NCBI GenBank assembly: GCA_900465915.1
Contig: UBKJ01000022.1
Span: 70,570 to 134,569 of the forward strand
Direction: 5' to 3'
Origin: Hyphomicrobiales bacterium
Lineage (GTDB): Bacteria; Pseudomonadota; Alphaproteobacteria; Rhizobiales; Rhizobiaceae
DNA length: 64,000 nucleotides
Shown: positions 1 to 7,814 of the stretch, piece by piece
Position numbering within the stretch: the stretch's first letter is position 1
How the letters are laid out: every line of letters starts with the position of its first letter
The notes under the pieces: model-generated
What the model saw: only the letters and a program-made list of their open reading frames with translations
Told to the model about the DNA's origin: nothing
Databases searched by the model: none
Program-made: the position numbers and the translations under genes

Positions 1-89
1 GCGTCTCGTCCTACTGGCAGACCGTGTTCACCGGCGCGGTGATCGTGCTGGCCGTGCTGCTCAACAGCATTCAATACGCCCGGCGCTAA
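1..89 (+). CDS. Sugar ABC transporter permease, C-terminal fragment
   Basis: Only the last 28 codons are in the window, read in the frame starting at base 3 and ending with TAA at 87-89. The peptide is a hydrophobic helix (VFTGAVIVLAVLLNSI) followed by a short basic tail ending in ARR. This is the usual C-terminus of RbsC/BPD_transp_2-type permeases, inner-membrane subunits of pentose and polyol ABC importers. The gene directly downstream encodes a ribose-type binding protein, so the two probably form one transporter whose ATPase lies upstream of the window. The family call rests on this short tail and the context. Confidence 0.7.
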   Translation, partial: VSSYWQTVFTGAVIVLAVLLNSIQYARR

Positions 90-91
90 AG

Positions 92-129
92 GCATGTTGC
101 GCAAAAGTGCGTAGCGGTTTTGCGATAAC
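92..129 (+). repeat. Dispersed rhizobial-type intergenic repeat (copy 1)
   Basis: This 38-base element starts three bases after the permease stop. It holds a 7-bp inverted repeat, CGCAAAA (100-106) with TTTTGCG (118-124), around GTGCGTAGCGG. Its core resembles, in inverted orientation, the element at 49332-49369 (GCAAAACCGCTTCGCACTTT). Such elements are common between genes in Hyphomicrobiales; here it may also act as a transcript-end hairpin. Confidence 0.5.
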
Positions 130-170
130 AACACGCCAAGAGTAACCGGGCAGTAGCGAAAGACTTCACG

Positions 171-186
171 GGCGGGGCCTCCCGCC
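171..186 (+). terminator. Small intergenic hairpin before the binding-protein gene
   Basis: GGCGGG (171-176) pairs with CCCGCC (181-186) around GCCT. No T-run follows, so it is more likely an mRNA-stabilising or attenuating hairpin between permease and binding-protein genes than a full terminator. Confidence 0.35.
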
Positions 187-243
187 TGGTGGAAGCGAAA
201 CCGCCGGGACACCGGCACAACCAAACCTAAAGGGAGTGAGACC

Positions 244-1197
244 ATGTTCAACAAGGGTATGCGGGTTCTTCTCGCCGCCGCCGCGGCGCTGCCGCTGATC
301 GCCGGCGCAAGCGCCGCCTGGGCCGACGGCCTGATCAGCATCATCGTCAACGATCCGTCCAATCCGTACTGGTACACGGAAGGCGAGATCGCCAAGAAGA
401 CCGCGGAAGGCCTCGGCTACACCGCCGTCGTCGGCGGCCACAAGGGCGACACCAACGCCGAGAGCAACCTCGTCGACACCGCCATCACCAACAAGTCCAA
501 GGCCATCATCCTCGATCCCGCCAACGCCGACGGCTCGGTGGGCGCGGTGAAGCGCGCGGTCGCGGCCGGCATCCCGGTGTTCCTCGTCAACGCCGAGATC
601 AACCAGGAAGGCCTCGCCAAGGCGCAGCTCGTGTCCAACAACGCGCAGGGCGCGGCCATCGGCGCGCAGCAGTGGGTGCAGGCCATGGGCGAGAAGGGCA
701 AATATGTCGAGCTGCTCGGCGCGCCCTCCGACAACAACGCCGCCACCCGCTCCAACGGCTACGAGACGGTGCTGTCGCAGTATCCGGACCTCGAGAAGGT
801 CGGCCAGGACGTCGCCAACTGGAACCGCACCCAGGGCCACGACAAGGCGCAGGCGCTGTTGCAGGCCCATCCGGAGATCACCGGCCTGATCAGCGGCAAC
901 GACGAGATGGCGCTGGGCGCGATCGCGGCGCTGAAGGAATCCGGCAAGCTGGACAAGGTCAAGGTCGGCGGCTTCGACGGCTCGCCCGACGCGGTGGCCG
1001 CCATCAAGGCCGGCGAACTGCAGTACACGGTTCTCCAGCCGGTCGCCATCTTCTCCGAAGCCGCGGTCAAGCAGGCCGACAGCTTCATCAAGACCGGCAA
1101 GACGGGCGTCGACAAGGAAAAGCAGCTCTTCGACTGCTTCCTGATCACCAAGGACAATGTCGACAAGTACACCGCGCCGTTCGTCCTCAAGCAGTAA
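244..1197 (+). CDS. Ribose/polyol-type ABC transporter periplasmic binding protein
   Basis: Periplasmic solute-binding protein of the Peripla_BP_4 (RbsB-like) family, 317 aa. A Sec signal peptide covers residues 1-28 (basic MFNKGMR, hydrophobic core, cleavage after AWA). The mature part begins with the family's first beta strand (LISIIVNDPSNPYW) and later shows SGNDEMALGAIAAL and VGGFDGSPDAVAAI, the hinge-region signatures of ribose-type binding proteins. The start is supported by AGGGAG eight bases upstream. It follows a permease fragment and precedes a DeoR regulator, an FGGY kinase and a GlpD-like dehydrogenase, so the ligand is probably a polyol or short sugar that is phosphorylated and oxidised by those enzymes. 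The exact ligand cannot be read from the sequence. Confidence 0.88.
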   Translation: MFNKGMRVLLAAAAALPLIAGASAAWADGLISIIVNDPSNPYWYTEGEIAKKTAEGLGYTAVVGGHKGDTNAESNLVDTAITNKSKAIILDPANADGSVGAVKRAVAAGIPVFLVNAEINQEGLAKAQLVSNNAQGAAIGAQQWVQAMGEKGKYVELLGAPSDNNAATRSNGYETVLSQYPDLEKVGQDVANWNRTQGHDKAQALLQAHPEITGLISGNDEMALGAIAALKESGKLDKVKVGGFDGSPDAVAAIKAGELQYTVLQPVAIFSEAAVKQADSFIKTGKTGVDKEKQLFDCFLITKDNVDKYTAPFVLKQ

Positions 1198-1206
1198 CGG
1201 CATGAT

Positions 1207-1235
1207 CGGGGCGCCGGGCATCGTCCGGCGCCCCG
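1207..1235 (+). terminator. Strong GC hairpin after the binding-protein gene
   Basis: CGGGGCGCCGG (1207-1217) pairs perfectly with CCGGCGCCCCG (1225-1235) around a 7-base loop, ten bases after the binding-protein stop. No T-tract follows. It probably stabilises the abundant binding-protein mRNA and lowers read-through into the regulator. Confidence 0.6.
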
Positions 1236-1290
1236 TCCGCCGCGAGGCGCGAGCCTCACGAATTTCGGCCACGGCGAGCGGGTGACGGAG

Positions 1291-2136
1291 ATGACGGCGA
1301 GCGGCAAGGCGAGCATTGAAAATCTGATGACGGACCAGGCGCCGAACGACAGCCGGCACGCCCGCCAGCTTCTGCGGCGCCAGCAGATCGCCGAGACCGT
1401 GATGGCCGAGGGCTCGATGCGGATCGAGGACCTGACCGAACGCTTCGGCGTCAGCCTGATGACGGCGCATCGCGACGTGGACGAGCTGGTCAGCCGCGGC
1501 CTGTTCCGCAAGACGCGCGGCGTGGTGTCGGCGGCGCCGACCAGCCTGATCGAGGCCAGCGATCTCTACCGCGTCTCGCGCCAGTCGGAGGAGAAGAAGC
1601 TGATCGCGGAGGCCGCGATGCAGTTCGTCGAGCCGGGGCAGGCGATCTTCTTCGACGATTCCACCACCGTGCTGCAAATGGCCCCGCATCTGTCCGAGCG
1701 GGTTCCGCTGACGGTGATCACCAATTCGCTGACGCTGATGAACGAGATGCGCGACGTCAAGGACGTGACGCTGCTCGGCCTCGGCGGCCAGCTCTACAAC
1801 TGGTGCAACGCCTTCGTCGGCCATATGACCACCAACGAGATCCGGCAGTTGCGCGCCGACGTGGCCTTCATCTCCATCGCGGCCATCACCGACGACATGC
1901 TGTTCCACCAATCGCCGGAAATGGCGGCCACCAAGCGCGCCATGCTGGAATGCGCCGCGCGCCGCGTGCTTCTGGCCGACCACACAAAGTTCGAGCGCCG
2001 CGCGCTGCACAGCTTCGGCGCGCTGACCGATTTCGACGTCGTGATCGTCGACGACCGCACGCCCTCCATCCATCTCGACCGGATGCAGGCGCAGGGCGTC
2101 AACGTGATCGTGGCCCGCAAGGGCGGACAAGCGTAA
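1291..2136 (+). CDS. DeoR/GlpR-family transcriptional regulator
   Basis: DeoR-type sugar regulator, about 281 aa. An N-terminal helix-turn-helix (SMRIEDLTERFGVSLMTAHRDVDEL, quoted in part) is followed by the DeoR sensor domain, an ISOCOT fold that binds phosphorylated sugars. FDDSTTVLQMA and LADHTKFERRAL are typical phosphate-site segments of that domain. Possible starts are GTG 1282, ATG 1291 and ATG 1327; none has a well-spaced Shine-Dalgarno, and 1291 is a compromise. It lies between the binding protein and the kinase/dehydrogenase pair, so it likely represses this catabolic unit until the phosphorylated intermediate accumulates. Confidence 0.87.
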   Translation: MTASGKASIENLMTDQAPNDSRHARQLLRRQQIAETVMAEGSMRIEDLTERFGVSLMTAHRDVDELVSRGLFRKTRGVVSAAPTSLIEASDLYRVSRQSEEKKLIAEAAMQFVEPGQAIFFDDSTTVLQMAPHLSERVPLTVITNSLTLMNEMRDVKDVTLLGLGGQLYNWCNAFVGHMTTNEIRQLRADVAFISIAAITDDMLFHQSPEMAATKRAMLECAARRVLLADHTKFERRALHSFGALTDFDVVIVDDRTPSIHLDRMQAQGVNVIVARKGGQA

Positions 2137-2174
2137 TCCGCGCCGCAGGGCGCATCATTCGGGAATCGACCTTC

Positions 2175-3689
2175 ATGCCCTCTCTTCTGGGAATCGACAG
2201 CGGACTGACCGTCACCAAGGCCGTGCTGTTCGACGTGGACGGAACGCCGCTTTCGGTGGCGCGCCGACGCGTGCCGCAATTCCTGCCCAGGCCGCGCCAT
2301 GTCGAGCGCGACATGGACGCTTTCTGGGACGCCACCGCCGACGCGGTCGCCGAAGCCCTGCAGAAGAGCGGCCGTCCCGCCTCCGACATCCTCGCCGTGG
2401 CCGCGACCGCCCATGGCGACGGCGTCTACATGCTCGACCGCGACCGCCGTCCGCTCGGGCCGGGCGTGCTGTCGCTCGACAGCCGCGCCGGCGCGGTGGC
2501 CGAGGCGTGGATCGCCGGGCCGGTGGCCGAGGCGGCCATCGCGCTGACCGGCCAGGCCCCGCACGCCTCCGCGCCTTCCGCCATCCTCGCCTGGGTCAAG
2601 GCCAACGAGCCGGAGCGCTACGCCCGCATCGGCCATGTGCTGGCCTGCAAGGACTGGCTGCGCTTCTGCCTGACCGGCGCCGTCGGCACCGACCGCACCG
2701 AGGCCTCGACCTCCTTCACCGAGGTGAAGTCGCAGGAGTTCTCGCGCGACGCGCTGGCCCTGTTCGGGCTGGAGGCGCTGTGGGACGCGCTGCCGCCGAT
2801 GGCGCGCTCGGACGAGATCGTGGGCGGCGTCTCGCGCGCCTGCGCCGCGCGCACCGGCCTTAAGGAAGGCACGCCCGTGGTGGCGGGCCTGCACGACGTC
2901 ACCGCCTCGGCGCTCGGCGTCGGCGGGCTGAAGCAGGGCACGGTGGCGGTGGTGGCCGGCACCTATTCCATCAACGAGACGCTGTCGAGCGAGCCGCGCG
3001 TCGACAAAAGCTGGTTCTGCCGCAACGGGATCGCGCCGGGCGAGTGGAACAACATGTCGATCTCGCCGGCCTCGACCGCCAATTACGACTGGTTCCTCGA
3101 CCAGCTCTGCGCCGCCGAGCGCCGCGAGGCGGAGGCGGGCGGGCGCTCGATCCACGACATGCTGCGTCCCGAGATCGACGCCGCGCTGGCGCGGCCCTCG
3201 ACGGCGCTGTTCCATCCCTATCTGTTCGGCTCGCCCTACGGCGCCATGGCCAGCGGCGCCTTCTTCGGCCTGCGCGGCTGGCAGGATCGCGGCGACATGC
3301 TGCGCGCGGTCTGGGAGGGCATCGCCTTCAACCACCGCATCCATGTCGACCATCTCAAGGACGGCTTCCCGATCTCGGCCGCGCGGCTGACCGGCGGCGT
3401 GTCGCGTAGCCCGGCCTTCGCGCAGATGTTCGCCAATGTGCTGGGCATGCCGGTGACCGTCACCGACACGGACGAGGCCGCCGCCTGGGGCGCGGCCCTG
3501 TGCGCCGGCGTCGGCGCGGGCGTCTTCGCCGACGTCAACGCCGATCCGCGCGACCTCGACGCCATCGCGCGGCGCTATACGCCCGATCCCGAGCGCGCCG
3601 CCGCTTATGAGACGCGCTACGCGCTGTTCCGCGACATCGCCCAGGCGCTGGGGCCGCTCTGGCCCCGGATCGAGGCCCTGACCGATTGA
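2175..3689 (+). CDS. FGGY-family carbohydrate (polyol/ketose) kinase
   Basis: ATP-dependent sugar or polyol kinase, 504 aa, the usual FGGY length. The N-terminal ATPase lobe opens with LLGIDSGLTVTKAVLFD (phosphate-1 loop). The C-terminal lobe has TGGVSRSPAFAQMFANVLG near residue 408 and DEAAAWGAALCAGVG, the adenosine-binding and FGGY signature regions. ATG 2175 is chosen because the ATPase lobe starts three residues later. It sits 39 bases after the DeoR gene and is followed by a GlpD-like flavoprotein. This kinase plus flavin dehydrogenase pair resembles EryA/EryB of Brucella erythritol catabolism and glycerol catabolism, so a polyol substrate is inferred; L-xylulose or another ketose cannot be excluded. 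Confidence 0.88.
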   Translation: MPSLLGIDSGLTVTKAVLFDVDGTPLSVARRRVPQFLPRPRHVERDMDAFWDATADAVAEALQKSGRPASDILAVAATAHGDGVYMLDRDRRPLGPGVLSLDSRAGAVAEAWIAGPVAEAAIALTGQAPHASAPSAILAWVKANEPERYARIGHVLACKDWLRFCLTGAVGTDRTEASTSFTEVKSQEFSRDALALFGLEALWDALPPMARSDEIVGGVSRACAARTGLKEGTPVVAGLHDVTASALGVGGLKQGTVAVVAGTYSINETLSSEPRVDKSWFCRNGIAPGEWNNMSISPASTANYDWFLDQLCAAERREAEAGGRSIHDMLRPEIDAALARPSTALFHPYLFGSPYGAMASGAFFGLRGWQDRGDMLRAVWEGIAFNHRIHVDHLKDGFPISAARLTGGVSRSPAFAQMFANVLGMPVTVTDTDEAAAWGAALCAGVGAGVFADVNADPRDLDAIARRYTPDPERAAAYETRYALFRDIAQALGPLWPRIEALTD

Positions 3690-3741
3690 CGACCGATTGA
3701 TCAACCGGACGCCCGCGTCCGCCGGAGACGAAGACGAAAAG

Positions 3742-5478
3742 ATGAGTGACCTGGCCGATGGCGCGCTGAACGCCGAGATGAAGAACCGCCTGCAAGCGAT
3801 TGAGGAAAAAGGCGTCGACGTGCTCGTTCTGGGCGCGGGCGTCAACGGGGCGGGCCTGTTCCGCGACCTGTGCGAGCAGGGCGTCGACTGCCTGATGGTG
3901 GAAAAGACCGATTTCGGCTCCGGCACCAGCGCCGCGCCGTCGCGGCTGATCCATGGCGGGCTCAAATATCTCGAAACCGGCGAGTTCGGCCTCGTCGCGC
4001 AGTCGACGCTGGAGCGCAACCTTCTGCTGAAGAACGCGCCGCATTGCGTCGAGCCGCTGCCGACCTTCATCCCGGTCTTCTCCTGGACGCGCGGCATTCC
4101 GGCGGCGCTGCGCACGCTGTTCGGCTCGACCACCGCGCCGCGCAGCCGCGGGGCGGTGCTGATCAAGATCGGGCTGGCGCTCTACGATTTCTTCGGCGCG
4201 CGCGAGCGCGTCATGCCGCGCCATCGGCTTCTTTTGAAGAAGAAGGCCATGCGCGAAATGCCCTACATCACCCCGGCCATCGTCGCCGGCGGCATGTATC
4301 ACGACGCCCGCGTCAGCCAGCCGGAGCGGCTGGTCTACGAGCTGGTGCGCGACGGGCTCGCGGCCAATCCGCGGAGCGCGGCGACCAATTTCACCGACCT
4401 GACCGAGGCCAAGGACGGGACGCTGCGCTTCCGGCGCCCGGACGGCAGCGCCTTCTCGGCGCGGCCGAAGCTGGTGATCAACGCCGCCGGCCCGTGGATC
4501 GACCGCGTCAACGCCGCGCTCGGCAAGCCGACCAAGATGATCGGCGGCACCAAGGGCTCGCATATCCTGATCGACCATCCCGAGCTGGTGCGCAGCCTCA
4601 ACGGCCGCATGATCTATTTCGAGGCCGACGACGGCCGCATCTGCCTGGTCTACGACTATCACGGCCTGGCGCTGGTGGGCTCGACCGACATTCCCTCCGA
4701 CGATCCCGACAATGTGCATTGCGAGGACAAGGAGATCGATTATTTCTTCGACAGCCTGCGTTCGCTTTTGCCGAAACTGCAGTTCGACCGTTCGCAAATG
4801 GTCTATGCCTATAGCGGCATCCGCCCGCTGCCGGCCTCCAACGCGTCGGAGCCGGGCCTGATCAGCCGCGACCATTCCGCGCCGGCGCTGGAGCCGGAGC
4901 CGGGGCGGCCCTTCGCCATCATCTCGCTGGTCGGCGGCAAATGGACCACCTTCCGCGGCTTCGCCGAGGAAGTGGCGGACGCGGCGCTGAAGCGCCTCGG
5001 GCGCGAACGGGTGACGTCGACCCGCACGCTGCCCATCGGCGGCGGCAGGGATTTCCCCGCCGACGCCAGGGCCCGCGCCGACTGGGCGGCGGCGCAGTCG
5101 CGCGACAGCGGCCTGCCGCGCGCGCGGGTGGAGACGCTGCTTTCCCGCTATGGCTCGACGGCGGCGGCGATCATCCGCGCCGAGGCGCAGGCGGGCTCGG
5201 CCCTTCTGCCCGACAGCGACACGGTCTCCGCGGCCGAGATCGGCTGGATCGCCCGCAACGAATTGGTGGTGCATCTCGCCGACGTGGTGCTGCGGCGCAC
5301 GACGCTCGCCATCGACGGCGCGCTGACGGTGGCCAATCTGGCGGCCATCGCCGACATCCTGGCGCGCGAATTGCAATGGAGCGACGCGCGCAAGGCCGAG
5401 GAGATCGAGGCGGTGCGCGCCGAGCTTCTCAAGCGCCACGGCATGACGCTCGGCGACAAGCCGGCCAAGCGCCGCTGA
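3742..5478 (+). CDS. FAD-dependent glycerol-3-phosphate dehydrogenase family protein
   Basis: GlpD/DAO-superfamily flavoprotein, 578 aa. The FAD-binding Rossmann motif is at residues about 26-48 (VLVLGAGVNGAGLFRDL), followed by the GlpD-typical substrate segment SRLIHGGLKYLE. A second nucleotide-contact segment (LVGGKWTTFRGFAEEVADAA) lies near residue 398, and the C-terminal 130 residues match the GlpD cap domain. It should oxidise a polyol phosphate and feed electrons to quinone at the inner membrane. ATG 3742 is preferred to TTG 3697, which would add 15 residues before the conserved part. It lies 52 bases after the FGGY kinase and is probably co-transcribed. The substrate may be glycerol-3-phosphate or another polyol phosphate, as with EryB. 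Confidence 0.85.
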   Translation: MSDLADGALNAEMKNRLQAIEEKGVDVLVLGAGVNGAGLFRDLCEQGVDCLMVEKTDFGSGTSAAPSRLIHGGLKYLETGEFGLVAQSTLERNLLLKNAPHCVEPLPTFIPVFSWTRGIPAALRTLFGSTTAPRSRGAVLIKIGLALYDFFGARERVMPRHRLLLKKKAMREMPYITPAIVAGGMYHDARVSQPERLVYELVRDGLAANPRSAATNFTDLTEAKDGTLRFRRPDGSAFSARPKLVINAAGPWIDRVNAALGKPTKMIGGTKGSHILIDHPELVRSLNGRMIYFEADDGRICLVYDYHGLALVGSTDIPSDDPDNVHCEDKEIDYFFDSLRSLLPKLQFDRSQMVYAYSGIRPLPASNASEPGLISRDHSAPALEPEPGRPFAIISLVGGKWTTFRGFAEEVADAALKRLGRERVTSTRTLPIGGGRDFPADARARADWAAAQSRDSGLPRARVETLLSRYGSTAAAIIRAEAQAGSALLPDSDTVSAAEIGWIARNELVVHLADVVLRRTTLAIDGALTVANLAAIADILARELQWSDARKAEEIEAVRAELLKRHGMTLGDKPAKRR

Positions 5479-5536
5479 CGGGAGCGGCGGGCGAGGGCGG
5501 CTTGCAATCGCCCCCGCGCCGCGCTTAACTGCCGAA

Positions 5537-6445
5537 ATGGCGTTTACATTGAGGCAGTTGCAATATTTCGTCGCCGTGGCCGAGCAGGGCTCGGTGACGC
5601 GCGCGGCGCAAAAACTCTCCATCTCGCAATCCTCGGTCACCGAGGCCATCCGCGAGCTGGAGACGGACCTCAACGTCGAATTGTTCGAGCGCCATCCGCG
5701 CGGGCTGACCGTCACCCATAACGGCCACCAGTTCCTGCGCCACGCCACAAAGATCCTCTCCGGCGTGTCGGACGCCCGCCGCGCCTTCGCGGAAAAGCGC
5801 ATCGAGGAGAAGGGCAAGCTCAATCTCGGCGTCACCTCGCTGGTGGCGGGCTATGTGCTGTCGGACCTGCTGGCGCGCTATCGCCGCGCCTTTCCCGGCG
5901 TCGAGATCAGCGCCATCGAGGACAACGGCTCCTATCTGGAGCATCTTCTGGTCGGCGGCGAGCTGGACGTGGCGGTGATGGTCATCTCCAACCTGCGCGA
6001 CCGCATGGCGCTGCATGCGGAAATCCTGGAAACCTCGCCCTATCGCCTGTGGCTGCCCATGGGCCACGAACTCGTCTCCAACGACAGCATCTCGGTGAGC
6101 GACATCGCGAAGGAGCCGCTGATCATGCTCACCGTCGACGAGATCGAGGAGAACACCGGCAAATTGCTGGCGGCGCTGGGCGCGCGGCCGCATGTGGCCT
6201 TCCGCACCCGCTCGGTGGAGGCGGTGCGCAGCCTGGTCGCCACCGGCGCGGGCGTGGCGCTTTTGCCCGACCTCGTCTACCGCCCCTGGTCGCTGGAAGG
6301 CGACCGCATCGAAAGCCGCGACGTCTCCGGCGCGCTGCCGGTGGTGCAGATCGGCATGGCCTGGCGGCGCGGCTCCAGCCTGCCGCAATCCGCCCGCGAT
6401 TTCATCGGCATAGCCGAGGCGGCGCGCTCGGGCCGGATGCGCTAA
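5537..6445 (+). CDS. LysR-family transcriptional regulator
   Basis: LysR-type regulator, 302 aa. The winged helix-turn-helix occupies residues 1-60 (MAFTLRQLQYFVAVAEQG then LSISQSSVTEAIRELE), followed by a type 2 periplasmic-binding-like effector domain (residues 90-295). It starts 58 bases after the GlpD-like gene. The next gene on the same strand begins the ydcSTUV-patD-like unit, which it probably controls; many LysR regulators sit beside their targets, though usually divergently. It could instead respond to the upstream polyol genes. Confidence 0.87.
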   Translation: MAFTLRQLQYFVAVAEQGSVTRAAQKLSISQSSVTEAIRELETDLNVELFERHPRGLTVTHNGHQFLRHATKILSGVSDARRAFAEKRIEEKGKLNLGVTSLVAGYVLSDLLARYRRAFPGVEISAIEDNGSYLEHLLVGGELDVAVMVISNLRDRMALHAEILETSPYRLWLPMGHELVSNDSISVSDIAKEPLIMLTVDEIEENTGKLLAALGARPHVAFRTRSVEAVRSLVATGAGVALLPDLVYRPWSLEGDRIESRDVSGALPVVQIGMAWRRGSSLPQSARDFIGIAEAARSGRMR

Positions 6446-6472
6446 CTGCGCCCGGCTGGTTTTGGCTCCGAA

Positions 6473-6501
6473 ATCGGAAAAACCGATACCAGCTTTCCGA
6501 T
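6473..6501 (+). repeat. Repeat-type hairpin between LysR gene and ydcS
   Basis: ATCGGAAA (6473-6480) pairs with TTTCCGAT (6494-6501) around AACCGATACCAGC. The sequence resembles the dispersed GGAAAACCGRTNCCNNCTTTTCCG-type elements found between genes in rhizobia. It may terminate the LysR transcript. No other gene-sized feature is seen between 6446 and 6587. Confidence 0.45.
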
Positions 6502-6587
6502 AAATGAATTTGCGAAGGCTCCTGTTTGCAGCCACCATCCGCTCCGGGAACAATGTCACGGGACGTGACGGGAACGGGAGTGGGTCC

Positions 6588-7748
6588 ATGAAACGTTTTC
6601 TGCAATCCGGCGTCGCCATGCTGGCCGTCGCGAGCTTCGCCGCGCAGGCCGTCGCCGCCGAGCCGCTGAAGGAGATCGGCAAGGGCGAGGGCGCGCTCAG
6701 CATCGTCGCATGGGCCGGCTATATCGAGCGCGGCGAGACGGACAAGAATTACGACTGGGTCACGGATTTCGAGAAGGAGACCGGCTGCAAGGTCACCGTC
6801 AAGACCGCCGCCACCTCCGACGAAATGGTGGCGCTGATGAACGAGGGCGGCTTCGACCTCGTCACCGCCTCGGGCGACGCCTCGCTGCGGCTGGTGGCCG
6901 GCAAGCGCGTGCAGCCGATCAACACCGACCTGATCCCGAGCTGGAAGACCATCGACGACCGGCTCAAGGACGCGCCCTGGTTCACGGTCAAGGGCGTGCA
7001 TTACGGCGTGCCCTATCTGTGGGGCCCGAACGTGCTGATGTATAACACCGACGTGTTCAAGGGCGAGGCCCCGAAGAGCTGGAAGGTCGTGTTCGAGGAG
7101 ATGAACCTCCCCGACGGCAAGACCAACAAGGGCCGCGTGCAGGCCTATGACGGCCCGATCTACATCGCCGACGCCGCGCTTTACCTGATGAAACACAAGC
7201 CGGAGCTGGGCATCAAGAACCCCTACGAGCTCAACGAAGACCAGTACAAGGCGGCGCTGGAGCTGCTGCGCGGCCAGCGCAAGCTCGTCAGCCGCTACTG
7301 GCACGACGCCATGATCCAGGTCGACGACTTCAAGAACGAGGGCGTGGTCGCCTCCAGCTCGTGGCCGTTCCAGGTCAACCTGCTCAAATCCGAGAACGCC
7401 AAGGTCGGCTCCACCTTCCCCGAGGAGGGCGCCACCGGCTGGGCCGACACCACCATGCTGCATGTCGACAGCGAGCATCCCAACTGCGCCTATAAGTGGA
7501 TGGAGCATTCGCTGAAGGCCAAGGTGCAGGGCGACGCCGCAGCCTGGTTCGGCGCGGTTCCCTCGGTGCCGGCTGCCTGCAAGGGCAACGCGCTGCTCAC
7601 CGACGCGGGCTGCGCCACCAACGGCTACGACAATTTCGACAAGATCAGCTTCTGGCGCACGCCGACGGCCAAGTGCGAAAGCCAGAGCGAATGCGTGCCC
7701 TATCACCGCTGGGTGTCGGACTATATCGGCGTCATCGGCGGACGCTGA
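6588..7748 (+). CDS. ydcS: Polyamine-type ABC transporter substrate-binding protein (YdcS-like)
   Basis: Periplasmic binding protein of the PotD/PotF class, 386 aa. A signal peptide covers about residues 1-25 (MKRFLQSGVAMLAVASFAA, cleavage near VAA). The mature part contains LSIVAWAGYIERG and VPYLWGPNVLMYNTDVF, typical of spermidine/putrescine binding proteins. ATG 6588 is supported by GGGAG seven bases upstream; a longer upstream reading has no ribosome-binding site. The order binding protein, ATPase, two permeases, aminobutyraldehyde dehydrogenase is the same as E. coli ydcSTUV-patD. The expected ligand is putrescine or a related amine. Six C-terminal-half cysteines suggest periplasmic disulfides. 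Confidence 0.85.
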   Translation: MKRFLQSGVAMLAVASFAAQAVAAEPLKEIGKGEGALSIVAWAGYIERGETDKNYDWVTDFEKETGCKVTVKTAATSDEMVALMNEGGFDLVTASGDASLRLVAGKRVQPINTDLIPSWKTIDDRLKDAPWFTVKGVHYGVPYLWGPNVLMYNTDVFKGEAPKSWKVVFEEMNLPDGKTNKGRVQAYDGPIYIADAALYLMKHKPELGIKNPYELNEDQYKAALELLRGQRKLVSRYWHDAMIQVDDFKNEGVVASSSWPFQVNLLKSENAKVGSTFPEEGATGWADTTMLHVDSEHPNCAYKWMEHSLKAKVQGDAAAWFGAVPSVPAACKGNALLTDAGCATNGYDNFDKISFWRTPTAKCESQSECVPYHRWVSDYIGVIGGR

Positions 7749-7774
7749 TCGCCCCGACCGCAACCAACTGAAAA

Positions 7775-7803
7775 CGCCCTTCCTTCCGCGCGGGGGAAGG
7801 GCG
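7775..7803 (+). terminator. Intra-operon hairpin between ydcS and ydcT
   Basis: CGCCCTTCC (7775-7783) pairs with GGAAGGGCG (7795-7803) across an 11-base loop. It ends 11 bases before the ydcT start and borders its ribosome-binding site. No T-run follows. This placement is typical of hairpins that protect binding-protein mRNA and reduce expression of the downstream membrane components. Confidence 0.5.
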
Positions 7804-7814
7804 AAGGCGGAATC

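Noticed and set aside
166-2130. 654-codon open frame on the minus strand over the binding-protein and DeoR genes
   Set aside because: It is an antisense shadow caused by GC-rich third positions; the product is Ala/Arg/Gly/His-rich without any domain, while the plus strand encodes two intact families.
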